From: Streptomyces sp. Ag109_O5-1
GTDB lineage: Bacteria > Actinomycetota > Actinomycetes > Streptomycetales > Streptomycetaceae
NCBI RefSeq assembly: GCF_003814875.1
Contig: NZ_RKQF01000001.1
Coordinates: forward strand, 124,001-188,000
Direction: 5' to 3'
Length of the DNA: 64,000 nucleotides
In this document: piece after piece, positions 26,642-35,343 of the stretch
How positions within the stretch are numbered: position 1 is the first letter of the stretch
Layout: each line of letters starts with the position of its first letter
Notes under the pieces: model-generated
The model's input: the letters and a program-made list of their open reading frames with translations, nothing else
What the model was told of the DNA's origin: nothing
The model's database searches: none
Position numbers and translations under genes: made by a program

Positions 26642-27010
26642 CTAGCGCGACCGGTCGGCGCAGATGGCGTAGACGGTGACGCCGCCTGTTCCGTTGGAGT
26701 ACCCGACACCCACCCAGCCGCTTCCGTCGGGGGTCGGGTAGCCGCCCTGGACAACACCGACCGGCACCAGGACTCCACCCCCCAGGACCTTCTTGTGGAG
26801 GGGGCACTGGACCGTCTGCGGCGCGCCGTTGGGAGCGATGGGGAAGGATCGCGTGACGATCTGGTAGCCACGGACGCCGTCGCCCGAAAACGGGGTGGCG
26901 CTGTTGCCGGCTCCGGCACCCTGAGTGGCCTTGGCGCCACTCGTCGGCGGCGCGTCCTGGCCAGGGCCGTGAGGCCCGAACCAAGTACGGACGCGGCTAC
27001 CAGTTCACAA
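26642..27010 (-). pseudogene. 5'-truncated secreted-protein remnant (collagen-tail-like C-terminal domain)
   Basis: The frame closed by the stop at 26642-26644 reads SATPFSGDGVRGYQIVTRSF, ...QTVQCPLHKKVLGGGVLVP, ...GSGWVGVGYSNGTGGVTVYA and ICADRSR. The CPxxKKVLGGG ... GW.V....G...VYAICA pattern is a domain I know from the ends of many Streptomyces secreted or collagen-repeat proteins. Upstream the frame hits a stop near 27010 with no start codon in between, so the 5' part, including any signal peptide, is gone. Confidence 0.55.
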
Positions 27011-27537
27011 TGCTCAATATGCGCATGCTCCGCATGAATTCATCCACTTTTTCTGAAGATCCGATGTAGATCATTCATCACAGCAGCGACGTATGCATAT
27101 GCCTGCTGGGTAGTCGTAGTATAAATGAAGCAGAGGTCAGGGGAGTGATCATGTCGAGATAGCCTCCCCGCTCTCCCCCGCGTCGCCGACGCGGCAGACG
27201 GGGCGCCTTCCCGCAGCCCCGGGAACGCCGCACATCGGCCGTCCTGGCCTGTTGAGTCGCCGGGGCTCCCGATGGCCGATCCGTCCACCATCGCCACGCG
27301 GACGCGTCCCCGACGCCGGCCTCACGCGCGCACCACGCCGGCGTTCCGCGATCAACCGCTCCGCACCGACGACGCGATCAGGCCACATACCGCCGCGCAA
27401 ACAACTACGCCGATTTTTAGGCCGACTTGGGAGCCGTAAGGAAACTGCTGCCGGATTCGGCTCAACTCCGCTGTGCTACATGGCAGGCGGACTGCCGCGG
27501 CGATACCGGAGGAGATACCGGCCGGCCTGGACACAAG
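27011..27537. other. AT-richer intergenic stretch in the spacer, no supported gene
   Basis: 27011-27160 is clearly lower in GC than the surroundings and could contain old promoter DNA; GGGGAG precedes a three-codon ATG frame at 27151. The rest is GC-rich with no recognisable coding sequence. Confidence 0.3.
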
Positions 27538-27761
27538 TTCACTGCGGTGCTGCCGCATCTGGGCGAACGGCAGCGCCGCTTGTACCTGGTGTCCGAAGCC
27601 GAAGCCGAAGCCGGAGCCCTGGGCGCGGCGGGATCGCGGCTGTGGCCAGGCTCGCCGAGGGCGCCTACGCCCGCGCCGACGAGGGTGCCCTCACGAAAGC
27701 AGGCTTCAGTCGACTCGCCGGCCTCACCCGGACCAATCCCGCAGTCACGACGACACTCTGA
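27538..27761 (+). pseudogene. Frameshifted fragment of an ISAzo13-type transposase
   Basis: FTAVLPHLGERQRRLYLVSE in one frame is followed, after a shift of frame near 27615, by GRGGIAAVARLAEGAYARA. Joined, this matches the N-terminal part of ISAzo13-family transposases as I remember them (LLPHLDERQRRL..G.EA...G.GGI..VARA). The catalytic part is absent. Assignment rests on motif memory. Confidence 0.5.
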
Positions 27762-27898
27762 CCACAGCGCTACGGACCGTCAGTACGGAAACCAACGAAA
27801 TTCCCGCGTTCAGATGGCAGGACCTGGGGCGGCTCGGGGCTTCCGGCATTCGCTCCGCCACTATGGTGGGTCGTGTCCGTTGTGACTGAATTCCGTGC

Positions 27899-28174
27899 GC
27901 CCGATTAACCCATTGGGGTGAACTTCGCGTTCTATGTCTGTTCTGCCGCGAGGGGTTGGTGCGTTACTTCTGCTATTGGACCCGGCGGGTTGCCCATCCC
28001 TTCCCGGGGGAGCTGGCCGGCGTCTGTTTCCGGCTCTAACGGGCAGCTGACGCTGCCGGATGGGCACCCCTTGGAAGGGTTTGCCTCCCGCGTAACGGTG
28101 TGCTCGCCCACACCCCGCGGAGCGTGAGGCAGGCACCCCGCACCACGATCAGAGCAAGATCAAGGGGTGCGTCA
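27899..28174 (+). repeat. Right arm of 276-bp inverted repeat (leader of giant gene 2)
   Basis: Reverse complement of 25621-25896 with two mismatches and no gaps. It ends at the ATG of the gene at 28174. Together with the coding homology that follows, the two arms form inverted repeats several hundred bp long around a 2-kb spacer. Confidence 0.9.
27962..28097 (+). promoter_or_regulatory. Structured 5' leader, copy 2 (riboswitch-like fold)
   Basis: A closing helix CGTTAC (27962-27967) with GTAACG (28092-28097) encloses TGCCCATCC (27991-27999) paired with GGATGGGCA (28058-28066). Inside are GCCGG/CCGGC (28016-28020 with 28030-28034) and GGCAGC/GCTGCC (28042-28047 with 28052-28057, TGAC loop). 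A CCCTT/AAGGG helix can form between the inner domain and the closing stem. This nested multi-helix arrangement upstream of an ATG suggests a cis-regulatory RNA. The G-rich CCCGGGGGAGC and the CAGCTGAC elements faintly recall c-di-AMP (ydaO) leaders, but other hallmarks are missing, so no class is assigned. Confidence 0.45.
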
Positions 28175-31100
28175 TGGCCAAGGCCTTTCAGTCGAGGTGG
28201 CGTCAACTACTGGGCATCGGACGGAACACAGCGCGCCGTGTCGCCGCTGCCCTGCTACTCGATCCGACCGTACCGGTGGGCAACTTCCCCACCGGGGTAG
28301 CCATCAACTCCGCCGGCACGTTGGCCTACGTTGCCAACGAGGGCGACGACACCGTCAGCGTCATCGACACCGCCACCAACACCGTCACCGCCACCATCAA
28401 CGTCGGCAGCTCGCCGTTCGGCGTCGCGGTCACCCCCGGCGGCGCGTTCGTCTACGTCACCAACGTCGCCTCCGACAGCGTCAGTGTCATCGACACCGCG
28501 ACCAACGCGGTCACCGACACCATCAGCGTCGGCACCGCCCCCTTCGGCATCGCCATCAACTCCGCGGGAACACGCGCCCACGTCGCCAACGAGGGCGACG
28601 ACACCGTCAGCGTCATCGACACCGCCACCAACGCCGTCATCGCCACCATCAACGTCGGCAGTTCGCCGTTCGGCGTCGCGTTCAGCCCTGCCGGTGCGTT
28701 CTCCTACGCCACCAACAACGGTGCCAACACCGTCAGCGTCATCGACACCGCCACCAACACGGAAATCACCACCATCAACGTCGGCAGCGGGCCCACCGGA
28801 ATCGCGATCACCTCCGACGATGCGCTGGCCTATGTCACCAACAACAGCGACAACACCATCAGCGTCATCGACACCGCCACCAACACCGTGAGCGACACCA
28901 TCCCAGCCGGCGGCGCGCCCACCAACATCGCGATCACTCCCGACGATGCGTTCGCCTACGTGACCAACAACGCCGACAACACCGTCAGCGTGCTCGACAT
29001 CGGCTCGAACACCATCGCCTTCGACATCCCCGTCGGCACCTCCCCCTTCGGCGTCGCGTTCACACCCAACGGGCTGCACGCGTATGTCACCAACAACAGC
29101 GACAACACCGTGAGCGTGCTCGACGTCGCCCCGTTCCCCACCGCCACAACCCTCACCTCGACCCCCGACCCCACGGTGTTCGGCGAACCGAAGCTCCTCA
29201 TCGCCACCGTCACCTCCTCCACCGGAGTCCCCAGCGGAACCGTCACCTTCCTCGACGGCGCCACCCCCATCGGCTCCGCGCCCCTCGTCGGCGGGGTCGC
29301 CACCCTCACCACCTCCAGCCTTGCCGTCGGCAGCCACCCCCTCACCGCCGTCTACGCCGCTACTCCCACCCACGCCGGTTCGACATCACCGGTGGACATC
29401 CAGACGGTGAGCAAGGCCAACACCCTCACGGCCCTCGTCTCCAACCCCGATCCCTCGCTGTTCGGGGAATCGAAAGTGCTCACGGCCGCGGTCACCGTGG
29501 TTCTGCCCGGAGGCGGCACGCCCACCGGCACGGTCGCCTTCTTCGACGGCGCCACGCCCCTGGGCTCCGCGCCCCTCGTCGGCGGGGTCGCCACCCTCAC
29601 CGTCTCCAACCTCAGCGTCGGCAGCCACCCCCTCACCGCCACCTACAGCGGTGGGCCCGACCACAACGGTTCGACCTCACTCGTCGACCCGCAAACCGTG
29701 ATCGCCGCCAACACCACCACAGCCCTCACCTCAAGCCCCGACCCGTCGGTGCTGGGCCAGCCGAAGGTCCTGACGGCTGCAGTCAGCGCCGTCGCCCCCG
29801 GAGGCGGCACCCCCACCGGTACCGTCACCTTCTTCGACGGCGCCACCCCCATCGGCTCCGCCCTCCTGTCCGGGGGCATCGCCACCCTCACCGTCTCCAA
29901 CCTCAGCGTCGGCAGCCACCCCCTCACCGCCACCTACAGCGGAAGCGCCAACTACAACGGATCCACGTCACCGGTGGACACCCAGACGGTGAACAAGGCC
30001 GACACCACCACCGCCCTCACCTCGGCCCCCGACCCGACCGCGTTCGGCCAGCCGAAGGTCCTGACCGCCACCATCACCGCGGTCGCCCCCGGAGCCGGGA
30101 CCCCCACCGGCACCGTCTCCTTCTTCGACGGCGCCACCCCCCTGGGCTCCGCGCCCCTCATCGGCGGGGTCGCCACCCTCACCGTCTCCAACCTCAGCGT
30201 CGGGGCCCATCCGCTGACGGCGGTCTACGCCGGCACCACCGATTTCAACACCTCCACGTCACCGGTGGACACCCAGACGGTGGCCAAGGCCAACACCGCC
30301 ACGGCCCTCACCTCGGCCCCCGACCCGACCGTGTTCGGCCAGGCCAAGGTCCTGACCGCCACCATCACCGCGGTCGCCCCCGGAGCCGGGACCCCCACCG
30401 GCACCGTCTCCTTCTTCGACGGCGCCACCCCCCTGGGCTCCGCGCCCCTCATCGGCGGGGTCGCCACCCTCACCGTCTCCAACCTCGCCGTCGGCAGCCA
30501 CCCCCTCACCGCCACCTACAGCGGAAGCGGCGACTACAACACCTCCACGTCACCGGTGGACACCCAGACAGTGAACAAGGCCAACACCACCACCGCCCTC
30601 ACCTCGGCCCCCGACCCGACCGCGTTCGGCCAGCCGAAGGTCCTGACCGCCACCATCACCGCGGTCGCCCCCGGAGCCGGGACCCCCACCGGCACCGTCT
30701 CCTTCTTCGACGGCGCCACCCTGATCGGCACCGCACCTCTGTCCGGAGGGGTTGCGACCTTCACCACCTCATCGCTCGGCGTCGGCACCCACTCCCTGAC
30801 CGCGACGTACAACGGCAACCCCAGCTACAACAGCTCGACCTCACCGGTGGACCCGCAGACGGTGGCCAAGGCCAACACCGCCACGGCCCTCACTTCGGCT
30901 CCCGACCCGTCGGTGTTCGGCCAGGCCAAGGTCCTGACCGCCACCGTGAGCGTGATGCCGCCGGGGGGCGGCACACCGAACGGGACGGTGTCCTTCTTCG
31001 ACGGCGCCACCCTGCTCGGCAGCGCCCCGCTGGTCGGCGGGGTCGCCACCCTCACCGTCTCCAACCTCAGCGTCGGCAGCCACCCCCTCACCGCCACCTA

Positions 31101-32871
31101 CAGCGGCAGCGCCAACTACAACGGATCCACGTCACCCGTGGACCCGCAGACCGTGAGCCCCGCGAACACCACGACCACCCTGGTCTCCGCCCCCGACCCG
31201 TCGGTGTTCGGCCAGGCCAAGGTCCTGACCGCCACCGTCACCGCGGTCGCCCCCGGATCCGGGACCCCCACCGGCACCGTCTCCTTCTTCGACGGCGCCA
31301 CCCCCCTGGGCTCCGCGCCCCTCGTCGGCGGGGTCGCCACCCTCACCGTCTCCAACCTCAGCGTCGGCAGCCACTCGTTGACCGCCACGTACAGCGGAAG
31401 CCCCAACTACAACTCGTCCGTCTCACCCGCGGACCCGCAGACGGTGAACAAGGCCAACACCGCCACGGCCCTCACCTCGGCCCCCGACCCGACCGCGTTC
31501 GGCCAGGCCAAGGTCCTGACCGCCACCATCACCGCGGTCGCCCCCGGATCCGGGACCCCCACCGGCACCGTCTCCTTCTTCGACGGCGCCACCCCCCTGG
31601 GCTCCGCGCCCCTCATCGGCGGGGTCGCCACCCTCACCGTCTCCAACCTCGCCGTCGGCAGCCATCCCCTCACCGCCACCTACAGCGGAAGCGCCAACTA
31701 CAACGGATCCACGTCACCGGTGGACACCCAGACGGTGAACAAGGCCAACACCACCACCGCCCTCACCTCGGCCCCCGACCCGACCGCGTTCGGCCAGCCG
31801 AAGGTCCTGACCGCCACCATCACCGCGGTCGCCCCCGGAGCCGGGACCCCCACCGGCACCGTCTCCTTCTTCGACGGCGCCACCCCCCTGGGCTCCGCGC
31901 CCCTCATCGGCGGGGTCGCCACCCTCACCGTCTCCAACCTCGCCGTCGGCAGCCATCCCCTCACCGCCACCTACAGCGGAAGCGCCAACTACAACGGATC
32001 CACGTCACCGGTGGACACCCAGACGGTGAACAAGGCCAACACCACCACCGCCCTCACCTCGGCCCCCGACCCGACCGCGTTCGGCCAAGCCAAAACCCTC
32101 ACCGCCACCGTCGCCAGCGTCGCGCCCGGAGCCGGCACTCCCACCGGCACCGTCTCCTTCTTCGACGGTGCCACCCTGCTCGGCACCGCCTCCCTCTCCG
32201 GAGGGGTCGCCACGCTGTCTGTCTCTACGCTCGGCATCGGCAGCCACTCGTTGACCGCCACCTACAGCGGAAGCCCCAACCACAACTCGTCCGTCTCACC
32301 CGCGGACCCGCAAACGGTGAACAAGGCCAACACCACCACGGCCCTCACCTCGGCCCCCAACCCGTCGACCTTCGGGCAGTCGGTGGTCCTGACCGCCACC
32401 GTCGCCGCCGTCGCCCCGGGGGCGGGCACTCCCACCGGCACCGTCTCCTTCTTCGACGGTGCCACCCTGCTCGGCACCGCCTCGCTCTCCGGAGGGGTGG
32501 CCTCCTTCACCACCTCCAGCCTGAGTGTCGGCAGCCACACCCTGACCGCAACCTACGGGGGCAGCGTCAACCACAACGGATCCACCTCGCCGGTGGTCAC
32601 CCAGACGGTGACCAACTCGAACCCGCCGACCCTGGTCTCCGCGATTCCGAGTTCCGGGTCCACGGCTGGCGGTGGCAACGTCCTGCTCGTGGGTTCCAAC
32701 CTGAACGGCGTCACCGGAGTCACCTTCGGCGGGACTCCAGCCACCATCGTCTCGCAGTCCTTCGGGACCTACGTCACGGTCGTGGCTCCGCCCCACGCCG
32801 CCGGGGTCGTCCCCGTCGTCGTCAACACCACCTCCGGTCCGAGCAACTCGGTGAACTACACCTACGTGTAA
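28174..32871 (+). CDS. Surface-type protein: 7-bladed YVTN beta-propeller, 12 Ig-like repeats, IPT/TIG domain
   Basis: 1565 residues, paralogue of the gene at 16442-25621. Its first 58 residues are identical and further identity runs to about residue 110. The propeller again has seven units (residues about 33-325), then 12 Ig-like repeats of about 97 residues (TSAPDPTAFGQ...SFFDGATPLGSAPL...VATLTVSNL). Unlike its partner it ends with an IPT/TIG domain (PTLVSAIPSSGSTAGGGNVL ... VNYTYV). No recognisable signal peptide, sortase motif or membrane anchor. The Shine-Dalgarno is AAGGGG seven bases before the ATG. IPT/TIG and Ig-like folds are common in adhesins and secreted glycan-active proteins; no catalytic domain is visible. 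A terminator follows at 32893. Confidence 0.9.
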   Translation: MAKAFQSRWRQLLGIGRNTARRVAAALLLDPTVPVGNFPTGVAINSAGTLAYVANEGDDTVSVIDTATNTVTATINVGSSPFGVAVTPGGAFVYVTNVASDSVSVIDTATNAVTDTISVGTAPFGIAINSAGTRAHVANEGDDTVSVIDTATNAVIATINVGSSPFGVAFSPAGAFSYATNNGANTVSVIDTATNTEITTINVGSGPTGIAITSDDALAYVTNNSDNTISVIDTATNTVSDTIPAGGAPTNIAITPDDAFAYVTNNADNTVSVLDIGSNTIAFDIPVGTSPFGVAFTPNGLHAYVTNNSDNTVSVLDVAPFPTATTLTSTPDPTVFGEPKLLIATVTSSTGVPSGTVTFLDGATPIGSAPLVGGVATLTTSSLAVGSHPLTAVYAATPTHAGSTSPVDIQTVSKANTLTALVSNPDPSLFGESKVLTAAVTVVLPGGGTPTGTVAFFDGATPLGSAPLVGGVATLTVSNLSVGSHPLTATYSGGPDHNGSTSLVDPQTVIAANTTTALTSSPDPSVLGQPKVLTAAVSAVAPGGGTPTGTVTFFDGATPIGSALLSGGIATLTVSNLSVGSHPLTATYSGSANYNGSTSPVDTQTVNKADTTTALTSAPDPTAFGQPKVLTATITAVAPGAGTPTGTVSFFDGATPLGSAPLIGGVATLTVSNLSVGAHPLTAVYAGTTDFNTSTSPVDTQTVAKANTATALTSAPDPTVFGQAKVLTATITAVAPGAGTPTGTVSFFDGATPLGSAPLIGGVATLTVSNLAVGSHPLTATYSGSGDYNTSTSPVDTQTVNKANTTTALTSAPDPTAFGQPKVLTATITAVAPGAGTPTGTVSFFDGATLIGTAPLSGGVATFTTSSLGVGTHSLTATYNGNPSYNSSTSPVDPQTVAKANTATALTSAPDPSVFGQAKVLTATVSVMPPGGGTPNGTVSFFDGATLLGSAPLVGGVATLTVSNLSVGSHPLTATYSGSANYNGSTSPVDPQTVSPANTTTTLVSAPDPSVFGQAKVLTATVTAVAPGSGTPTGTVSFFDGATPLGSAPLVGGVATLTVSNLSVGSHSLTATYSGSPNYNSSVSPADPQTVNKANTATALTSAPDPTAFGQAKVLTATITAVAPGSGTPTGTVSFFDGATPLGSAPLIGGVATLTVSNLAVGSHPLTATYSGSANYNGSTSPVDTQTVNKANTTTALTSAPDPTAFGQPKVLTATITAVAPGAGTPTGTVSFFDGATPLGSAPLIGGVATLTVSNLAVGSHPLTATYSGSANYNGSTSPVDTQTVNKANTTTALTSAPDPTAFGQAKTLTATVASVAPGAGTPTGTVSFFDGATLLGTASLSGGVATLSVSTLGIGSHSLTATYSGSPNHNSSVSPADPQTVNKANTTTALTSAPNPSTFGQSVVLTATVAAVAPGAGTPTGTVSFFDGATLLGTASLSGGVASFTTSSLSVGSHTLTATYGGSVNHNGSTSPVVTQTVTNSNPPTLVSAIPSSGSTAGGGNVLLVGSNLNGVTGVTFGGTPATIVSQSFGTYVTVVAPPHAAGVVPVVVNTTSGPSNSVNYTYV
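29150..32610 (+). repeat. 12 tandem coding repeats of about 291 bp
   Basis: DNA repeats encoding the Ig-like domains of the second giant gene. Units around 30010-30160, 30590-30720 and 31760-31900 are nearly identical. The consensus differs from that of the other gene (SAPDPTAFGQ against SSPDPSVFGQ), so each array has been homogenised separately while the leaders stayed identical. Confidence 0.85.
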
Positions 32872-32892
32872 GCGATCTGAGTAGCAGTCAAT

Positions 32893-32927
32893 CTGTACCC
32901 CGGTCAGGCAGCCCGGCCGGGGTACAG
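32893..32927 (+). terminator. Terminator hairpin after giant gene 2
   Basis: CTGTACCCCGG (32893-32903) pairs with CCGGGGTACAG (32917-32927): 11 bp, 13-nt loop, 21 bp beyond the stop codon. The following 180 bp up to the transposase stop contain nothing I can support. Confidence 0.7.
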
Positions 32928-33107
32928 GCCTGTCCACATACGCATATCGCCGAGTGTTCCGGGGGCCGTCGAAGGTCCTTGGGCCTGTCCGGACAGGGCG
33001 ACATCATCGCCTTCCCGCACGCTTCACATGCCGGTCGGCGCCCCGGTGACCGCAGGACCGCCACCTCAGCGGAACGTTGCCCCTGCCGAAAACCTCATCC
33101 GCCCTGC

Positions 33108-34202
33108 TCAGGCCGCATGTTTGTACTCGTGGAGGAGGCCGCCGAGTCGGTCGGTTCGGCATATGTCGAGGTGAGCCATTTGATCAGGGTTGTCGATTGG
33201 CTTGGGCAGGGCGAAGAGCGGCCGGGCGTTGGTGATGCCCTGGTGGGGCCCGTGGTCGTTGTAGAACTCCTCGAACTGGCGTAGCGCGTGCAGGAGGTGG
33301 CGCTGGTCCCAGATGAGAGTGCGGTCCAACAGCTCCCGGCGGCAGGTCTGCACCCAGCGCTCCATAAGGGAGTTCATGCGCGGCATGCGGACCCCGCTGA
33401 GCACGACCTGGTTCCCCGCGTCGGCGAGGACGGTGTCGAACAGTTCGGGGAACTTCCCGTCCCGGTCCCGGATTATGTAGCGTGCCCGGCAGCCGGCGTC
33501 CTCGAGGTCCATGACGAGGTTCTTCGCCGCCTGCGTCACCCAGGACGCTCGGATGCGCGGTGGCGCCGAGGATCCGGATCCGGCGGTTGGCGTGCTCGAT
33601 GAGGCGAATACGTACAGCCGCGCTCCGGTCAGGGTGACCGTTTCTAAGAAGTCGCAGGCCAGCAGGGCGTCGGCCTGGGAGCGCAAGAAGTCGGCCCAGG
33701 TGCTGGAGCTCCGTTCGGGCGCGGGGTCGATCCCGGCCTCCTTGAGGATCTCCCATACCGTGGAAGCGGCCACCTTGATCCCGAGCACGAGCAGTTCGCC
33801 GTGCACCCTCCTGTGGCCCCACGTGGGATTCTCCCGAGTCAGGCGCAGCACCAGGACGCGGATGGAGTGCACGGTGCGTGGCCGGCCCGAGCGCTTCGGC
33901 CGGGAACGGGACGCGTGGTGGCGCGCGACCAGGTCGCGGTGCCATCGCAGCACCGTGTCAGGGTGCACAAGCAACCGCAGCCGAAGCAGCGCATCGCGCG
34001 GAAGTGGGTGCAGCAATGCCGCCAGGAACGCCCGGTCGCTCGGCCCGAACCGCGGCCTGTCCCCGCCCAGTTGCCGCTCCAGCACCGTGATCTGATGACG
34101 CAGCGCCAGAATTTCCACGTCCTTGCCGCAGTCACTCATCGGTAGCAAGCGCAGCACGGCAAACGCGTTCGTCACACCCAGGTAGGCCAGTCGCAGCAGC
34201 AC
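33108..34202 (-). CDS. Integrase-core (rve, DDE) transposase with a compensated frameshift
   Basis: 364 residues. N-terminal region with LALRHQITVLERQL, a helix-turn-helix with GRPRTV and WGHRRVHGEL, then the rve core: first Asp in LLACDF, second in IRDRDGKF, Glu in MNSLMERW. The end LGGLLHEYKHAA is typical of this widespread actinomycete family. Between residues about 196 and 211 the sequence (FASSSTPTAGSGSSAPPR) does not fit the family, whereas another frame reads IEHANRRIRILGATAHP, the expected stretch. Two small indels therefore cancel each other, leaving about 15 wrong residues between the first two catalytic residues. Activity is doubtful. Terminal repeats were not found. Confidence 0.75.
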   Translation of the reverse strand: MLLRLAYLGVTNAFAVLRLLPMSDCGKDVEILALRHQITVLERQLGGDRPRFGPSDRAFLAALLHPLPRDALLRLRLLVHPDTVLRWHRDLVARHHASRSRPKRSGRPRTVHSIRVLVLRLTRENPTWGHRRVHGELLVLGIKVAASTVWEILKEAGIDPAPERSSSTWADFLRSQADALLACDFLETVTLTGARLYVFASSSTPTAGSGSSAPPRIRASWVTQAAKNLVMDLEDAGCRARYIIRDRDGKFPELFDTVLADAGNQVVLSGVRMPRMNSLMERWVQTCRRELLDRTLIWDQRHLLHALRQFEEFYNDHGPHQGITNARPLFALPKPIDNPDQMAHLDICRTDRLGGLLHEYKHAA

Positions 34203-34335
34203 GATCGATCATGTTCCCGCAGTTCTGGACGTCGAGGACGGCGTCGGCACGGCGCAGAATCTGGCCGCCGCCCGAACGACAAGGCCAATACTCCACGACC
34301 GCATCGCGGACTTCTGCGACGCCGACGATCCACTG

Positions 34336-34668
34336 GTGAAGGAGGCCGCGCTCGCGGCCACCGCCCTGCTCCTGGCCGACCCCGCCCTCGCCTCGTCCGT
34401 ACCCCGGTACGCGCCCGCTGTTCGCGAGGTCCTTGCCGTGAGCGCGGACTCGTACTACCGGTGGATCGCCCGGGAACGGCTGGCTGCCTGGGGGGAGGAT
34501 GTCACTGGTCTCATCACTGCGGAGAATGAGCGCCGCGCGGCCCTGGACCGGGCAGGCGAGCTGGCGGAGGACCCGTTCGGCGGCCAGGAGCAGGAGCAGG
34601 CGATCCGCTGGCTGGAAGAGCAACCCGAGGACACCGCGGCTCCGAAACGACTCGGCCGCCCGGCGTGA
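34336..34668 (+). CDS. Hypothetical protein, probably 5'-truncated by the adjacent transposase element
   Basis: 110 residues from a GTG at 34336 (KEAALAATALLLADPALASS ... EQEQAIRWLEEQPED). The frame stays open upstream through ILHDRIADFCDADDPLV to the edge of the transposase gene near 34203. The natural protein was probably longer and lost its start there. It is rich in Ala and Glu, with no membrane segment or known motif. It is directly followed by the broken gene described next, in another frame. Function unknown. Confidence 0.4.
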   Translation: MKEAALAATALLLADPALASSVPRYAPAVREVLAVSADSYYRWIARERLAAWGEDVTGLITAENERRAALDRAGELAEDPFGGQEQEQAIRWLEEQPEDTAAPKRLGRPA

Positions 34669-34954
34669 GGACCGGACCGCGCCCGAACCGGCCGCCCTGC
34701 ACGAGCCAGCACCCGAGCCGCCCGTGGCCGCCGCTGGAAGCGAGGCGGGGTACCGCGGCCCGTGGCGGATCGCCCGGGAGGAGGAGCGTGCCGAGTGGAC
34801 GTTCACGCCGTACGTAGGAGTCGGCCCCCCTGCACTTCGGGATGACTTTGGAGGAGATCACCCGCGTCCTCGACGAAGAACCGGCCGTCTCGTCCTACTC
34901 CCACCGCGGCGAAGACCAGCAGCTCAACTACGCCGACTTCACTCAAAGCGGGAT

Positions 34955-35189
34955 GGGTGTAGCTCCTTTCAAGGGACAGGCTGAGCTGGGCATTTGCCTG
35001 ACCGGCCGGGCTGAGCACCGCATAGATCGTTTCGAAACCGCCAGGTCACGCTCGGGGCCGGATCAAGATCGACTGCCTGGAAGTCACGGATCGCGGCGAT
35101 GCCCTCCTGGAGACCCGGTTCGATCACCCGGTCGCGCGCCAAGCCGCAGTTCATGCAGGTAGGGCCGTCCCTTGAAAGGAGCTACACCC
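34955..35189. mobile_element. 235-bp MITE with 23-bp perfect inverted ends and 9-bp target duplication
   Basis: Left end GGGTGTAGCTCC... (34955-34977) is the perfect reverse complement of the right end (35167-35189). The direct repeat AAGCGGGAT flanks it at 34946-34954 and 35190-35198. The interior has no transposase; a leftward frame of 61 codons (34969-35154) is not recognisable. It interrupts the hypothetical gene described above, and precise excision would restore that frame. It must be mobilised in trans by a transposase making 9-bp duplications. Confidence 0.9.
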
Positions 35190-35343
35190 AAGCGGGATCA
35201 GGGCCCTCTTCCAGGACGGCCGCCTCGGGTGTGTCGCCGTAGACGCCCTCACCGGCCCCCAGGCGAGACTGGGCGCAGCCTGGGCTTGATCCGCTTTGAC
35301 GGACATCCGAGATCAGGGGTTCAGCCCCGGGAGGATGTCCATC

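Noticed and set aside
26116..26679. Rightward 187-codon frame in the inverted-repeat spacer
   Set aside because: No RBS or motif, and it runs through the strong terminator hairpin and the antisense of two better-supported leftward frames.
27962..28097. Definite call of a c-di-AMP (ydaO) riboswitch
   Set aside because: Only two weakly similar segments are present; the GGGGTGAAT and CCGACAGCTAACC hallmarks are not found in the right order, so only a structured leader is reported.
16442..32600. CRISPR-like regularly spaced repeats
   Set aside because: The periodic units are about 291-294 bp, contiguous and coding for Ig-like domains; no 20-50-bp repeats with unique spacers and no cas genes exist in the window.
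28255..32937. Leftward Gly/Asp/Glu-rich frames opposite the second giant gene
   Set aside because: They mirror the repeat period and lack any recognisable fold; treated as antisense shadows.
28167..33284. A rightward open frame of 1705 codons overlapping the second giant gene
   Set aside because: It is a +1-shifted reading of the Ig repeats, rich in His/Arg; the real gene in the other frame has seven clear propeller blades and Ig domains.
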